Of a stretch of DNA of 64,000 nt, positions 41,869 through 51,022 are shown piece after piece. The notes beneath the pieces are model-generated. The model made no database searches. It was given only the letters and a program-made list of their open reading frames with translations, and was not told the origin of the DNA. The first letter of the stretch is position 1. Each line of letters opens with the position of its first letter. Source of the stretch: CAZEAN01 sp964510225. GTDB lineage: Bacteria > Planctomycetota > Planctomycetia > Isosphaerales > Isosphaeraceae. The DNA lies in NCBI GenBank assembly GCA_964510225.1, contig CAZEAN010000012.1:1-64000 (forward strand), in the 5' to 3' direction. The position numbers and the translations under genes are program-made.

Positions 41869-43095
41869 CTACTTCATTTCATTGGGGCCGAGCGTCAGTA
41901 GAGTCATCTGATCGAGTTCGAGTCTTGATCCGTACGCACTGACACCATCGGCAGTGAGTCCATCCAACGCGGCAGAGAGTTCTTCGAGCGATCGGACCCG
42001 ACCAAGCCGGTACCAGTCTGTCGCTAATGAACTAGATCGACTCATGCTTGACTCTTGTTGCATAATCAGGCTGCTCTTCAAGCCCGCACGCATCATTTCC
42101 AGCTCATCGACGGTCACACCCCCGGCCTTGAGCTTTTGAAGTTCCTCAAGCGTTACCTCAAGACCTTCTTGAGCCCGCTCATTGGAGGTTCCAACATAGC
42201 AGAGAATCGCTCCGCGATCGCGTGCGACTTGATGGGTAGAGTACACCGAATAGCAGAGCCCACGTTTCTCACGGACTTCTGTAAAGAGGCGCGATGAGGT
42301 CGAGCCGCCCAGAATCGACGTTGCCGCGATTGCGTCGTAATAGGCGGGGTCTTCGACGGTCACGGAGGGAAAAGCCAACGCGATTTGAGTTTGCTGAGTC
42401 TCTTGGGTGATGTGGTCACGTGGGGGTCCGGTCGGAGTTTCCTTCGGTTCTACCAGTTTGGGTTCATTCCAATCTTCAAAAAGTTCCTTAACTTCGCTGC
42501 GGAGTTGTTCCCAGTCGATTGCTCCCGCAACACCAAGAATCGCCCCCTGAGGACTTAGTCGTTGGTGATGAGCTTGAAGATCGTCTGATGTCGTTGCCTG
42601 GACACCCTCAAGCGTTCCAATGGCCGAACGTCCCCAAGGGTCGAGGAAGTGGCGACGACGGAGTTCGTGAATCACCTTCGATCCTGGATCATCTTCCAGG
42701 CTCTGCAGCGCTTGTATGCTGAGGGCTCGGATTGGTTCGAGTTCAGTCGGATTTAAGAGTGGCCTGCGGACCGCATCGGCAAAGAGTTTGAGCGCGGCCA
42801 AGAGGTTTTTACCCAAGGTTGCCGCTGAAATGCTGATGTGATAATTCTGAGCACCCTCGGAATGTGAGACGCCGAGATCGTCGAGGGCGAAGAGAAATTG
42901 ACGACTGTTGCGGTCCCCAGCCCCTCGGGTAAGCCAATCAGTCAACATCGATGCTGATCCGAGTCGGTCGTTCGGCTCGAATGCGACTCCCCCAGGGATC
43001 AGAAAGGTGAAGGCCGATGACTGGACATGCGGCATCGGCTCTGCGAGCAGAGTGAATCCGTTCGGGAACGTTTCCTGGAGGAGCTGCGCGGGCAT
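41869..43095 (-). CDS. M16 family peptidase-like protein lacking the zinc motif
   Basis: A 408-residue paralogue of the next gene. Where HxxEH should be, it reads MLTDWLTRGAGDRN, so it cannot bind zinc in the usual way. The C-terminal half keeps the M16 features: REKRGLCYSVYSTHQ with the conserved Arg/Tyr region, and GILGGSTSSRLFTEV-like segments. It is probably the non-catalytic partner that completes the substrate chamber of the adjacent active subunit. The ATG at 43095 follows the GNAT gene by 58 bases. Confidence 0.9.
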   Translation of the reverse strand: MPAQLLQETFPNGFTLLAEPMPHVQSSAFTFLIPGGVAFEPNDRLGSASMLTDWLTRGAGDRNSRQFLFALDDLGVSHSEGAQNYHISISAATLGKNLLAALKLFADAVRRPLLNPTELEPIRALSIQALQSLEDDPGSKVIHELRRRHFLDPWGRSAIGTLEGVQATTSDDLQAHHQRLSPQGAILGVAGAIDWEQLRSEVKELFEDWNEPKLVEPKETPTGPPRDHITQETQQTQIALAFPSVTVEDPAYYDAIAATSILGGSTSSRLFTEVREKRGLCYSVYSTHQVARDRGAILCYVGTSNERAQEGLEVTLEELQKLKAGGVTVDELEMMRAGLKSSLIMQQESSMSRSSSLATDWYRLGRVRSLEELSAALDGLTADGVSAYGSRLELDQMTLLTLGPNEMK

Positions 43096-43153
43096 AAAGG
43101 TTCTCGATCCGTTTTATTGTCGAAACCGTTGATCCCTGTCTGGCGGTTTCTGA

Positions 43154-43681
43154 TCATCCGCTGATCGCTTTATAAAGTGTTTTGACGCGACGGAAACCGA
43201 TTGATCGATAGAGTTGGACCGCTGGGAGGTTTTCGGCCGTGACTTCAAGAAATACCTGTTGCAGTCCCGCCTCTCGAAATCCAGTGAGTGCCTTACAAAC
43301 AAGAATCCGACCGAGTCCAAGTCCTCGATACTCTGGAAGGATTCCGACATTTTGAATGGCACCGAATCCCGATCGATCCCTTACCCCTTGGATGGTCCCG
43401 CATGAGCCGGTCGGCCCGTCGAGGAGCCAAGTCGCACCCGGTTGGAAGCCAGGTTTGCGCCGGATCTGCCTCATTAGTCGTCGACAACCCGAGAGTTCTC
43501 CGAGCGCGGGGAAGACCAGGGCATCGAGTTCGTCTCGGAAGCAAAAGTACTTGGTTTCAGCGTGGGATTCCAAGAGCGAATCAGACCACGGTTTCCAAGA
43601 AAATGGGGACGGCAAGAGCAATTCGTCGACCCGTTTGAGGTCAATCTCCATCCGATAGCGTTTGAAGTAGGTGATGGCCAT
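43154..43681 (-). CDS. GNAT-family N-acetyltransferase
   Basis: A 175-residue protein. The acetyl-CoA binding motif A is in NVGILPEYRGLGLGRILV (R/Q-x-x-G-x-G/A pattern), followed by EVTAENLPAVQLYRSIGFRRV, the typical motif B. The N-terminal half is less conserved. It resembles RimI-type enzymes in the C-terminal half, but the substrate cannot be told. ATG 43681 is chosen over a GTG three codons earlier (43690). It lies within the minus-strand run between the BshB1-like and M16 genes. Confidence 0.82.
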   Translation of the reverse strand: MAITYFKRYRMEIDLKRVDELLLPSPFSWKPWSDSLLESHAETKYFCFRDELDALVFPALGELSGCRRLMRQIRRKPGFQPGATWLLDGPTGSCGTIQGVRDRSGFGAIQNVGILPEYRGLGLGRILVCKALTGFREAGLQQVFLEVTAENLPAVQLYRSIGFRRVKTLYKAISG

Positions 43682-43794
43682 TGCTGCCACCGTCCCTGTG
43701 AGGTGCCAGTAAAACCCGATTTTAGACTTCTAACAAATAAGAGGTCAACGGAATGAAATTCTGCCTTCTCAAGGCTCACCTCTCTTATTCTCGA

Positions 43795-44502
43795 CTAGAG
43801 AAGAAATTCCGCAAGGCCCGTGAGACCAAGAGGCTCTCGACTCGCGAAGGGCTCGGCGTGGAGGACACCGACGGCCTGTCCCCAGAACCGATTCCGGTCA
43901 ATGACGTTGTCGATGACCCCGGGTTTTCCAGGAGGCTGGTTTTCGACGAGTTGGGTCCGATAACAGCGAAGTGCCGCAACCTTTGCCTCTAAGTCGTCAC
44001 TGATGTCGAGCACAAAGCTGGGGCGCTCAATGATTCTCAGATGGACCGAGAAATAATAGAGGATTCGGACTGGATGAAACGGTTGACCGGGAATGTCGGA
44101 CTTTGAAAGCTTGCTCCAGAAGCGAGCATCTTCGACAAGTTGAGTGGTCGCGAGATGATCGGGATGGGCATCTTCCCAGAATGGGGCAAAGAGCAATCGA
44201 GGTCGGACCTTCCGAAAAACCGCGGCGACTTCGCGTCGATGGTCGAGTGTAGGCTCGAGGTTTCGATTCGGGAGTCCGAGATTGAACCGCCAGGGGTTCC
44301 CGATCAGGGCGTTCGCAGCAGCTGTCTCTTGACGCCGGACTTCAACCGAGCCCAAGGGTGTTGGTTCACCACTCGTCAGATCAAGAATTCCAATCGACCA
44401 TCCCTTGCGGAGCAACATCCGGATGCTTCCACCCATCCCAAGTTCGGCATCGTCGGGATGGGCAGCGACCACAAGTGCATCGAGAGATTCAGGTGTCGGC
44501 AT
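43795..44502 (-). CDS. PIG-L/LmbE family deacetylase, BshB1-like
   Basis: A 235-residue zinc-dependent deacetylase. The metal motif AHPDDAELGMGG (residues 14-25) and the late HPDH (in APFWEDAHPDHLAT) are intact, with DLTSGEPTPLGS and NLGLPNR typical of the BshB1 branch, which removes acetyl from GlcNAc-malate in bacillithiol synthesis. No bshA or bshC is evident here, so activity on that substrate is inference; other N-acetylglucosaminyl substrates are possible. It starts 36 bases behind the CrtI-like gene. Confidence 0.82.
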   Translation of the reverse strand: MPTPESLDALVVAAHPDDAELGMGGSIRMLLRKGWSIGILDLTSGEPTPLGSVEVRRQETAAANALIGNPWRFNLGLPNRNLEPTLDHRREVAAVFRKVRPRLLFAPFWEDAHPDHLATTQLVEDARFWSKLSKSDIPGQPFHPVRILYYFSVHLRIIERPSFVLDISDDLEAKVAALRCYRTQLVENQPPGKPGVIDNVIDRNRFWGQAVGVLHAEPFASREPLGLTGLAEFLL

Positions 44503-44538
44503 CGAGGATGGTTCCGATCAAGGTCTTTCGACCGTTGA

Positions 44539-46173
44539 TTACGTTGCCTCTTGAGCAATGGCAACTTCAGTCGATTCTGGAGTGTTCTGGGTCGAACTCC
44601 GGTTAAGCCAACGCTGCAGTGATTGGACGTTCGGTTCCAGGGCGCCTACTAGATCCGGGTGCTTTGGTTTCCAACGACGACCCGTGAGGCGCTCGACAAC
44701 ACGGATTCCGGAAAGTACTACCGCCATCGTCCCCTGACCAGGAAAGACCGAGTCACCAACAAGCCAGATACCGGGGCCGAGCGCATCCGATCCGACCGCA
44801 AGAAAGTTACTGTTGGACCGAGACACCGGGGGCCCGCCGACGCTCCCGTGAGCCCTCCGTGTATAGCGATTAAAGGAACGAGGCGTGCCGAACTCCGCAT
44901 GAACGATTGCCCCTGGGGCTTCCGGGATTGCCCGACCTAGTCCCTCGATCATTTTCTTCGCATAGGCATCCTTTTTGGATTCGTGCTCCGACCTCGAGAG
45001 ATTAGCCCAATCCTCAGGTCGTACATGTGTAGACATCGTCGCTACTCGGACTGATTCAGGCCCATACCCAGGATCTCCGGGTGGTGAGAGGGAGATTAAA
45101 ATGTTGTTTCCGTCATGGATTGGTGCGTTGTAATTCTGAAGAACTTGGTGAAAGAGAGGGCTCGCATCGCTGATCGCGTCACGACGGAACGCCAAGTATC
45201 CCGTGAAGGCGCTCCAGGCTGCACGACTCTGGGCTTCAAGCTGCGAAAGTCGCCCTTGAAGTGATTCTCCGAGGAGGTCTGCAGCACGATCGAGGGGTAA
45301 GTTAAATACGACGTCACGGGTCTGAATGCGTTCGCGTCGTCGCGTAATTACTTCAAAATGTCCTTGTTTCGTCTTCTCAACTCTGTCCACCAAGGTTGCA
45401 CGTTTCAAAATCCCTCCGAGCGTAGTGAACCGCGTGCCGATTCCTTCCGCAAGTGCCCGCATTCCACCCGATGGTCGGCTCATTCCCATCCGGTATGCCT
45501 GAATACAGGCAGCCGCGTTCGCAAACGGGACAGTTTCGGGGCCGGCCTGCGCGGTATCTTGAAGCAACATCGCCACGAGCGTTTCGAAGGATCGATCTCG
45601 GCTGAGGCCGAGAATTCGGAGCACATTAGCAACGGACAACGGCCAGGTTGATGCCGCCAAAATTCCGCCGAGGCCCAAGACTCTAACGTCATGGAAGATG
45701 TCCGTCAGCGATCGGACCGGGAGCCTAGGAACCGCCGAGGCTACCTTGAAGAGAGTTGATCCAACCGCCTCTTGAAGGTTCCAAAAGAAACGCTTTGCTT
45801 GAGACTGTCCGGGATAACTCTCCTCCGAATCGTGGAGGAAGCGAGCGCGATCAGGAGTAATCTCGAATGTACGATCGGGCATACAAACTCGATAGGCGGG
45901 TGTCCGGACCCCTCGGAACTCGAGTCCGATTTCATTGAGAAAATCACCGATCGGTTCGCCCGCCCCAAGACCCATTAACGCAGTTGCGCCGACATCGAAG
46001 GTGTAAGGCCCTCGGTCAAACCAACCCGCACAGCCGCCGAGTTTCGTGTGAGATTCAAGGAGAGTCACCCGGAGTCCCCACGCTCTCGCCAAAGCAGCAG
46101 TGGCAAGTCCACCCATCCCACCACCTACAACCACAACATCATTCATTGGTCGAGATTGCTCTTCATCGGTCAT
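44539..46173 (-). CDS. FAD-dependent oxidoreductase of the phytoene-desaturase (CrtI/CrtD) family
   Basis: A 544-residue protein. The FAD-binding Rossmann motif VVVGGGMGGLATAALA starts near residue 14 and is followed by LLESHTKLGGCAGWF and FDVGATALMG. The C-terminal LVGDSVFPGQGTMAVVLSGIRV is the second FAD-binding motif of the CrtI superfamily. Family members desaturate or isomerise carotenoids, or saturate retinol; the exact reaction is not determined. Pigmented planctomycetes make such carotenoids. An in-frame ATG at 46146 is an alternative start. It is divergent from the Rieske ferredoxin gene (132 bases to that gene's start). Confidence 0.82.
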   Translation of the reverse strand: MTDEEQSRPMNDVVVVGGGMGGLATAALARAWGLRVTLLESHTKLGGCAGWFDRGPYTFDVGATALMGLGAGEPIGDFLNEIGLEFRGVRTPAYRVCMPDRTFEITPDRARFLHDSEESYPGQSQAKRFFWNLQEAVGSTLFKVASAVPRLPVRSLTDIFHDVRVLGLGGILAASTWPLSVANVLRILGLSRDRSFETLVAMLLQDTAQAGPETVPFANAAACIQAYRMGMSRPSGGMRALAEGIGTRFTTLGGILKRATLVDRVEKTKQGHFEVITRRRERIQTRDVVFNLPLDRAADLLGESLQGRLSQLEAQSRAAWSAFTGYLAFRRDAISDASPLFHQVLQNYNAPIHDGNNILISLSPPGDPGYGPESVRVATMSTHVRPEDWANLSRSEHESKKDAYAKKMIEGLGRAIPEAPGAIVHAEFGTPRSFNRYTRRAHGSVGGPPVSRSNSNFLAVGSDALGPGIWLVGDSVFPGQGTMAVVLSGIRVVERLTGRRWKPKHPDLVGALEPNVQSLQRWLNRSSTQNTPESTEVAIAQEAT

Positions 46174-46304
46174 TGGATTCTCGCGAGCAGATCTGATCTC
46201 TTTATACTGCGAGAAGTGTAGGCGTTGACGTCACCTGCGATCAGATGGTGACAAGTGCTACTCTCGGCGCAGTTCCTCGTGTTCAATCGAAGGAGTATCG
46301 ATCC

Positions 46305-46613
46305 GTGTCGGAGTGGGTCCGTATCACAACATTAAATGAATTGCCGCCGGGGTCATCACGGGAATTCGAGTACGAGGGCCGAATCATCGCGCTCTTCCAC
46401 CTCGATGAGCAGATTTACGCGATCGATGGAATCTGCCCCCATCAGGGTGGACCACTCGCGGAAGGTGAGTGTAACGGAACGATCGTTACTTGCCCCTGGC
46501 ATGGCTGGCAATTCGACGTCCGCAACGGCCAAAGCCCAACGTTCAAGTCAATCCGTCATCCTGTTTATGACGTCAAACTTGAGAACGACGACATTATGAT
46601 CCAGATCGAGTAA
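46305..46613 (+). CDS. Rieske [2Fe-2S] ferredoxin
   Basis: A 102-residue small protein with both cluster motifs: CPHQGGPLAEG and CPWHGWQFD, which provide the two Cys and two His ligands. It belongs to the ferredoxin-like Rieske proteins that pass electrons to oxygenases. No oxygenase is adjacent. The start is GTG 46305, with AAGGAG nine bases upstream; an ATG at 46245 in the same frame lacks one. It stands beside a CrtI-type oxidoreductase in divergent orientation, so a shared pathway is possible but unproven. Confidence 0.93.
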   Translation: MSEWVRITTLNELPPGSSREFEYEGRIIALFHLDEQIYAIDGICPHQGGPLAEGECNGTIVTCPWHGWQFDVRNGQSPTFKSIRHPVYDVKLENDDIMIQIE

Positions 46614-46730
46614 ACGATCGTTTTCAAGCTCTCTCCGTATGAATCGAAAGCACCAAGTACGGTTGGATACGCGCATTGGGACTCCGACGAACTCAGCTTC
46701 CGACAGAGATTTGTAGCCACAATTACACGA

Positions 46731-46772
46731 GAAAAGCCAGGGCCACCACGCTTGGTGATCCTGGCTCTTTTC
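46731..46772 (+). terminator. Bidirectional intrinsic terminator between Rieske and protease genes
   Basis: AGCCAGG (46735-46741) pairs with CCTGGCT (46760-46766), and CACCA (46744-46748) with TGGTG (46753-46757), a two-part stem with a 4-base loop. The flanks are GAAAA on the left and CTTTTC on the right, so a U-tract exists for both directions. The flanking genes converge. Confidence 0.8.
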
Positions 46773-46842
46773 ATCGCTCTGGTGAGCAGAACATGCTCGG
46801 CTCAGAGCCAACTATTTGCGAGACGCAAGTCAGTCAATCCGA

Positions 46843-48936
46843 TTACTCTCCGTCCAGGCTCGATGGTGCGGCGGCAAGTGCCTCGGAACCGAGAGTGAGA
46901 TAGTCGGCGACAATCTTGATCACTTCCTGGTTGTAGAAGTTATCTTCGTCCCAGACATCTCGGGGGGTGTTCTGGTTGATCGGCTCATCGATGAGTTCTT
47001 CAACGGGATCATCGTCTTCGTCATCGGCGTTGAACTCAGTACGAAATGCGTTCCGTTCGAGCGGAATCGTATGGCGTTCTTGACGCTCGATGAGTCGACT
47101 GATTGCGTCGGCCTGCTTCCGGAAGTCTTCCGACTCCCCACGACGACCGAGCGATCGTTCATTCAGCATCGCCACCAGCTCTGCCGGGACCTGGTTATAA
47201 ATTGTATGCGGGAGCGGCTTGATCTCATCGAACGGCAGTGCGTTTTCCATCTCCCCTTCGCCGAGATTCTCGATGTGATCGAAGCTCGAAGGAATATGGA
47301 TGTCAGGCATAACACCACGAGCTTGAGTGCTCATCCCGTTGGCTCGGTAAAACTGCTGGATCGTCAGTTTGAGAGCACCGAGCGGGTTCTCGAAGAGGTC
47401 ACGGCGGTTAACCCACTCGTCCAGGGCGATGATGCTCTGAACTGTTCCTTTGCCGAACGTACTCGAGTCACCGATAATCAACCCTCGACCGTAATCCTTG
47501 ATGACGCCGGCGAAGATTTCTGAGGCACTCGCGCTTGTCTTGCTGATCAGGACAACCAGCGGTCCGCTGTACGCGGTTCCCTTGTCGTCATCGTTGTAAG
47601 GAATGATTCGATCGCTATCGCGGACTCGGACAACTGGGCCACTGTCGATAAAGAGGCCTGAGAGTGAGATCGCTTCCAGCAAGAGACCACCCGGGTTGCT
47701 CCGAAGGTCAACCAAGACACCATCGACACCTTCTTCTTCGAATTCTTTAAGGATCCGTTCGCAATCGAGCGTCGCACTCGTAGCGCCTTCTTCCTGTCGT
47801 CGGACAGCGGCCGTATCACCGTAGAAACTCGGAAGATCGATCACACCAACGCGAAGCGGCTCACCGCCATCCGTCGAGGGCACATCGATGATTTCTCCCT
47901 TGGCGCGTTGGTCCGCAAATTCAATCTTGTCACGAGTAATGACGATCGTCTTCCGTTCTTTTGAACCAGCAGGCTCCACGATCAGCCGGACTTTGGTGCC
48001 GCGATCACCACGGATCACACGGACCACGTCGCTCAGCTTCTTATCGATGAACTCTTCGATCTCGCCTTCGGAGTGTTCGACACCGACGATCTTGTCGCCA
48101 GACTTAAGCCGCCCATCCCGTGCTGCTGCTCCACCGGGAACGACCTGTTGAATCGTCGGAAGTCCATCTTCGATTGATAGTGTTGCGCCGATCCCCTCCA
48201 TTTGGAGTTTGATCTGCTGGTTCATCATGTCTTCGAGATTCTTCCAACCGATATACTCGCTGTGGGGATCAATTGCCCGAGCCATTGAAGAAAGATAACG
48301 CTCGAGAACTTCTTCTTCCTCGTCGAAAAGATTGAAGAAGCGGAGTTGATCCTTGTACGTGATTTTGAGGCGATCAATCGCTTCGTCGATTTCGTCGAGA
48401 TCACCGAGTGTCCTCCGAAGCAGTTGATACTTCAGTTCGAGACGCCATCGTTCTCGCGCCTCTTCGGCATCGGCGGGGTAATCTACTTTTTCCGGGTCAT
48501 CGATATAAACTTCGTCAATGGTGAAGTCGAAGCCATGATCAAGTAGCTCGTTGACAGTGTCGTAACGCTCTTCAAGCCGTTCCTTAAATCGCTCGAAGAC
48601 GATCGACGCGAAGCTAAGGTCACCTTGTCGGAGTTGGTCGTCGATCTTGGTTTGGTATTCCTCGAACTCTTCAATGTCGGATTTTGTGAAGTAGAGTTTG
48701 AGGCGGTCGAACCCTTCGATGTAGTTTTCGTGCCACTCAGCAGCGACTTTATCATCGAGGTCGGGTTTCGAAAGGTGAGCACGTTGAAGAAGTCCGGCGA
48801 CGATCTGAGCTTTGAAGCGTTCTTCTTGCTCTGTTGAGAGTCGACCGTCTTGGGCACCGACCAAGGCGGAGACACCGATGAGAACTCCGCAGAAGGCTGC
48901 GAGTCCTTTCATCCTCTGGGTTGTGATCAGTGGCAT
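46843..48936 (-). CDS. C-terminal processing peptidase (S41, Prc/CtpA-like)
   Basis: A 697-residue protease: signal segment (GLAAFCGVLIGVSALVGAQ, near residues 11-29), a helical N-terminal region as in Prc, a PDZ domain (about 250-330: GIGATLSIEDGLPTI, GGAAARDGRLKSGDKIVGV) and the S41 catalytic domain. VDLRSNPGGLL, SKTSASASEIFAGVIKDYGRG and FGKGTVQS carry the Ser-Lys dyad region. A C-terminal domain follows. Such enzymes cut the C-termini of periplasmic proteins. ATG 48936 is chosen over the longer frame at 48996 for its GGAG site. It ends at the bidirectional terminator. Confidence 0.92.
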   Translation of the reverse strand: MPLITTQRMKGLAAFCGVLIGVSALVGAQDGRLSTEQEERFKAQIVAGLLQRAHLSKPDLDDKVAAEWHENYIEGFDRLKLYFTKSDIEEFEEYQTKIDDQLRQGDLSFASIVFERFKERLEERYDTVNELLDHGFDFTIDEVYIDDPEKVDYPADAEEARERWRLELKYQLLRRTLGDLDEIDEAIDRLKITYKDQLRFFNLFDEEEEVLERYLSSMARAIDPHSEYIGWKNLEDMMNQQIKLQMEGIGATLSIEDGLPTIQQVVPGGAAARDGRLKSGDKIVGVEHSEGEIEEFIDKKLSDVVRVIRGDRGTKVRLIVEPAGSKERKTIVITRDKIEFADQRAKGEIIDVPSTDGGEPLRVGVIDLPSFYGDTAAVRRQEEGATSATLDCERILKEFEEEGVDGVLVDLRSNPGGLLLEAISLSGLFIDSGPVVRVRDSDRIIPYNDDDKGTAYSGPLVVLISKTSASASEIFAGVIKDYGRGLIIGDSSTFGKGTVQSIIALDEWVNRRDLFENPLGALKLTIQQFYRANGMSTQARGVMPDIHIPSSFDHIENLGEGEMENALPFDEIKPLPHTIYNQVPAELVAMLNERSLGRRGESEDFRKQADAISRLIERQERHTIPLERNAFRTEFNADDEDDDPVEELIDEPINQNTPRDVWDEDNFYNQEVIKIVADYLTLGSEALAAAPSSLDGE

Positions 48937-49240
48937 TCTTTGACTACGCTCCGTTGCTGAATTTAGTCGAGCCATCAGGAGTTGACAGCTCGTCACGGGC
49001 GATTGAGATTGTGTACCTGATTAATAAGGGATGTCTCGGGTCGACCAGTTCCCACTTCTGAACAGAAATGTTGAACCGTTCTACGCAAGATATTCACTTT
49101 TCGATTGTAGGACGAGTGGAACTTCTTGTCCGAAAGAATTGGAAAAGAACCTCGCTCCTGAGGCACCTAGGACGCTTCGGGGCTCGATGCCAATAAGAGT
49201 CTAGGCACGTTCTTGCGACTTCGGAGCCCTTGGATCCTGT
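48937..49240. other. Intergenic region upstream of the S41 protease gene
   Basis: A 304-base gap. A weak minus-strand promoter pair, CGGACA (49127-49132) and TACAAT (49104-49109) with a 17-base spacer, could drive the protease gene with a leader of about 170 bases. No gene is seen. Confidence 0.35.
49104..49132 (-). promoter_or_regulatory. Weak candidate promoter for the S41 protease
   Basis: TACAAT (5/6 to the -10 consensus) with CGGACA (4/6 to -35) at exactly 17 bases. The -35 match is marginal. Confidence 0.3.
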
Positions 49241-49954
49241 TCATTGGTCCGAACCCGGAGTCTCCGCAACCTTACCTCGGATGACAATATCATCGAACCA
49301 GCCGGTGTCATCGAAGGATCCAAATCCGATGGCACCATGAGTGAACGTGGTATCGTTCGCCTCCATCACTGGATTTTCCATATCGTCGAAGTAAACCTTG
49401 ATTGTGCCCTCGGTTGCGTTGCGGACAATCCGGACATCATGCCAACTTTCTGACCAAGGCGTGCCATCGGTTCGCTCCTTAGCGATCGAGACCCTCGGCT
49501 CATCATTCACTAAGAAGACGCTGTGAGCGTGCGGGTCTGCTTCCTTTCCGAGGTGGACATAGTAGAAGTGGCTTGGGTCTTGATGACCGAAGAAGAGACA
49601 GAGGTCACGGTGGCCGTAGTTCCTCGTGGTCGAACGAAGGCGGAGGTCGAGCACGAAATCGCTGAGGTCAAGACCTTCGATCAGGCCGATATTGAACGGC
49701 GAACGGACGGCGGGCTCGTATTTGCTCCGTTGGTGCTGATCGAGAACCCGATTCCCATCGACTTCGGTGATTTTCCACGCTTGATCGTCCGTGAACTTCC
49801 AACCATCGAGGCTTCCGGACTCGAAATCTGCTTGAAAAACGACGGGCAAATCGTCCGAGACCTTTCCCGCAACGAGTGCGTCGTCACCGAAGGTAAGTTG
49901 CGTCCCGATCGTGATGATCAGAAGGAGACCCAAGACTTTGTTGGTCCGGATCAT
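49241..49954 (-). CDS. Secreted concanavalin A-like (DUF1080-type) domain protein
   Basis: A 237-residue protein with a signal peptide (VLGLLLIITIGTQLTFG, cleavage near residue 23). The mature part is one beta-rich domain: FQADFESGSLDGWKFTDDQAW at the start, RDLCLFFGHQDPSHFYYVHLG in the middle, and GAIGFGSFDDTGWFDDIVIRG at the end, the pattern of laminin-G/DUF1080-like lectin folds. These are abundant in planctomycetes and often bind or cut glycans; no catalytic residues can be assigned. AAGGAG lies six bases before the ATG. Confidence 0.75.
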   Translation of the reverse strand: MIRTNKVLGLLLIITIGTQLTFGDDALVAGKVSDDLPVVFQADFESGSLDGWKFTDDQAWKITEVDGNRVLDQHQRSKYEPAVRSPFNIGLIEGLDLSDFVLDLRLRSTTRNYGHRDLCLFFGHQDPSHFYYVHLGKEADPHAHSVFLVNDEPRVSIAKERTDGTPWSESWHDVRIVRNATEGTIKVYFDDMENPVMEANDTTFTHGAIGFGSFDDTGWFDDIVIRGKVAETPGSDQ

Positions 49955-49996
49955 GAGAGGCTCCTTAATCCGAGTTGGAATCGAAATGGGCTGTGC

Positions 49997-51022
49997 TCAA
50001 GTACTGCTCCGGAAGAACATCATATCGCCATCCTGCACAACATAGTCCTTCCCTTCCAGTCTCTGAAGATTTCTTGCCTTCGCTTCACGCACTGATCCCG
50101 CTTCTTTGAAATCACCGAACGAGGTGACCTCGGCGCGAATGAATCCCCGTGCGAGATCGGTATGAATCTTCCCAGCAGCATCGACAGCATTCGCGCCGCG
50201 TTCAAGGTTCCAACCTCGGACTTCCGGCTCACCCGCAGTAAAAAAGGTGATAATCCCGACTGCATCGTACGCCGCCCGGATGATCCGATCCCGACCAAGT
50301 TCGCTGATCCCCCATTCCTCCATAAACCCCGCTCTCTCCTCAACATCCATCTGTTGAAGCTCAAGCTCAAGCTGCCCATCGATCGAGAGTGCTTGGGGGG
50401 CACGTTCAAGGAGCCCTTCAGAAGGATTCTCTCCTTGGGGCGCGTTCAAGAGGACGAGTTGCGCTTTGTCAGTGAGGAGACCGAACGAACGCATCGGCTT
50501 CTTCTGATCTTCGGTGAGGTCGAGGTCTCCGACCGTTTTTCCTGCTTCGAGTGCTTCCACGCAGAGTTTAACGGTTTCCAATTCCTTCAGTTGTTCCGCC
50601 CGATCCGGCCTCGGTTTCTTGACCGATGCCTCAAGCGTTTGGACCCGGTTACTCAAGACGCCAAGATCAGCGATGACCAATTCTTCGCGGAACGCATCAA
50701 GATCGGCTGCGGGGTCTTGGCTATTGTCATACCCATTTAGGACAATAACGAGAGCCTCTCCCTTCCGAATCAGTGCTAGTCGTTGCGGATTATCGGCGTG
50801 ATTTCCAGGCAAGAGGCCGGGGGTATCGAGAAACTCGACGTTTGCCCTTGTGACCTTTTTCGGCTGGAAGACTTCCGCAAGGAAATCGACCCGGGGATCG
50901 AGAAGTTCCGCGATCCCGATCTGGCCTGAATGGACTTTACCGGGGTCGGGCGTGACTCCCGTCATCAACTGAAAGAGAGTGCTTTTTCCACTGCCGGCAA
51001 ATCCAACCAATCCGGCTCGCAT
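49997..51022 (-). CDS. Divergent YchF/Obg-type GTPase
   Basis: A 341-residue P-loop NTPase of the YchF group. The G1 motif is GFAGSGKST (usual form GLPNVGKST), G3 is DTPG, and the C-terminal TGS-type domain is well kept: TFFTAGEPEVRGW, AGKIHTDLARGFIRAEV and GKDYVVQDGDMMFF. The expected G4 NxxE is NAPQ (LVLLNAPQ), lacking the Glu seen in canonical YchF, which already prefers ATP over GTP. It may be a paralogue of a standard YchF encoded elsewhere. Role probably in ribosome-linked regulation, by family analogy only. Confidence 0.85.
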   Translation of the reverse strand: MRAGLVGFAGSGKSTLFQLMTGVTPDPGKVHSGQIGIAELLDPRVDFLAEVFQPKKVTRANVEFLDTPGLLPGNHADNPQRLALIRKGEALVIVLNGYDNSQDPAADLDAFREELVIADLGVLSNRVQTLEASVKKPRPDRAEQLKELETVKLCVEALEAGKTVGDLDLTEDQKKPMRSFGLLTDKAQLVLLNAPQGENPSEGLLERAPQALSIDGQLELELQQMDVEERAGFMEEWGISELGRDRIIRAAYDAVGIITFFTAGEPEVRGWNLERGANAVDAAGKIHTDLARGFIRAEVTSFGDFKEAGSVREAKARNLQRLEGKDYVVQDGDMMFFRSST

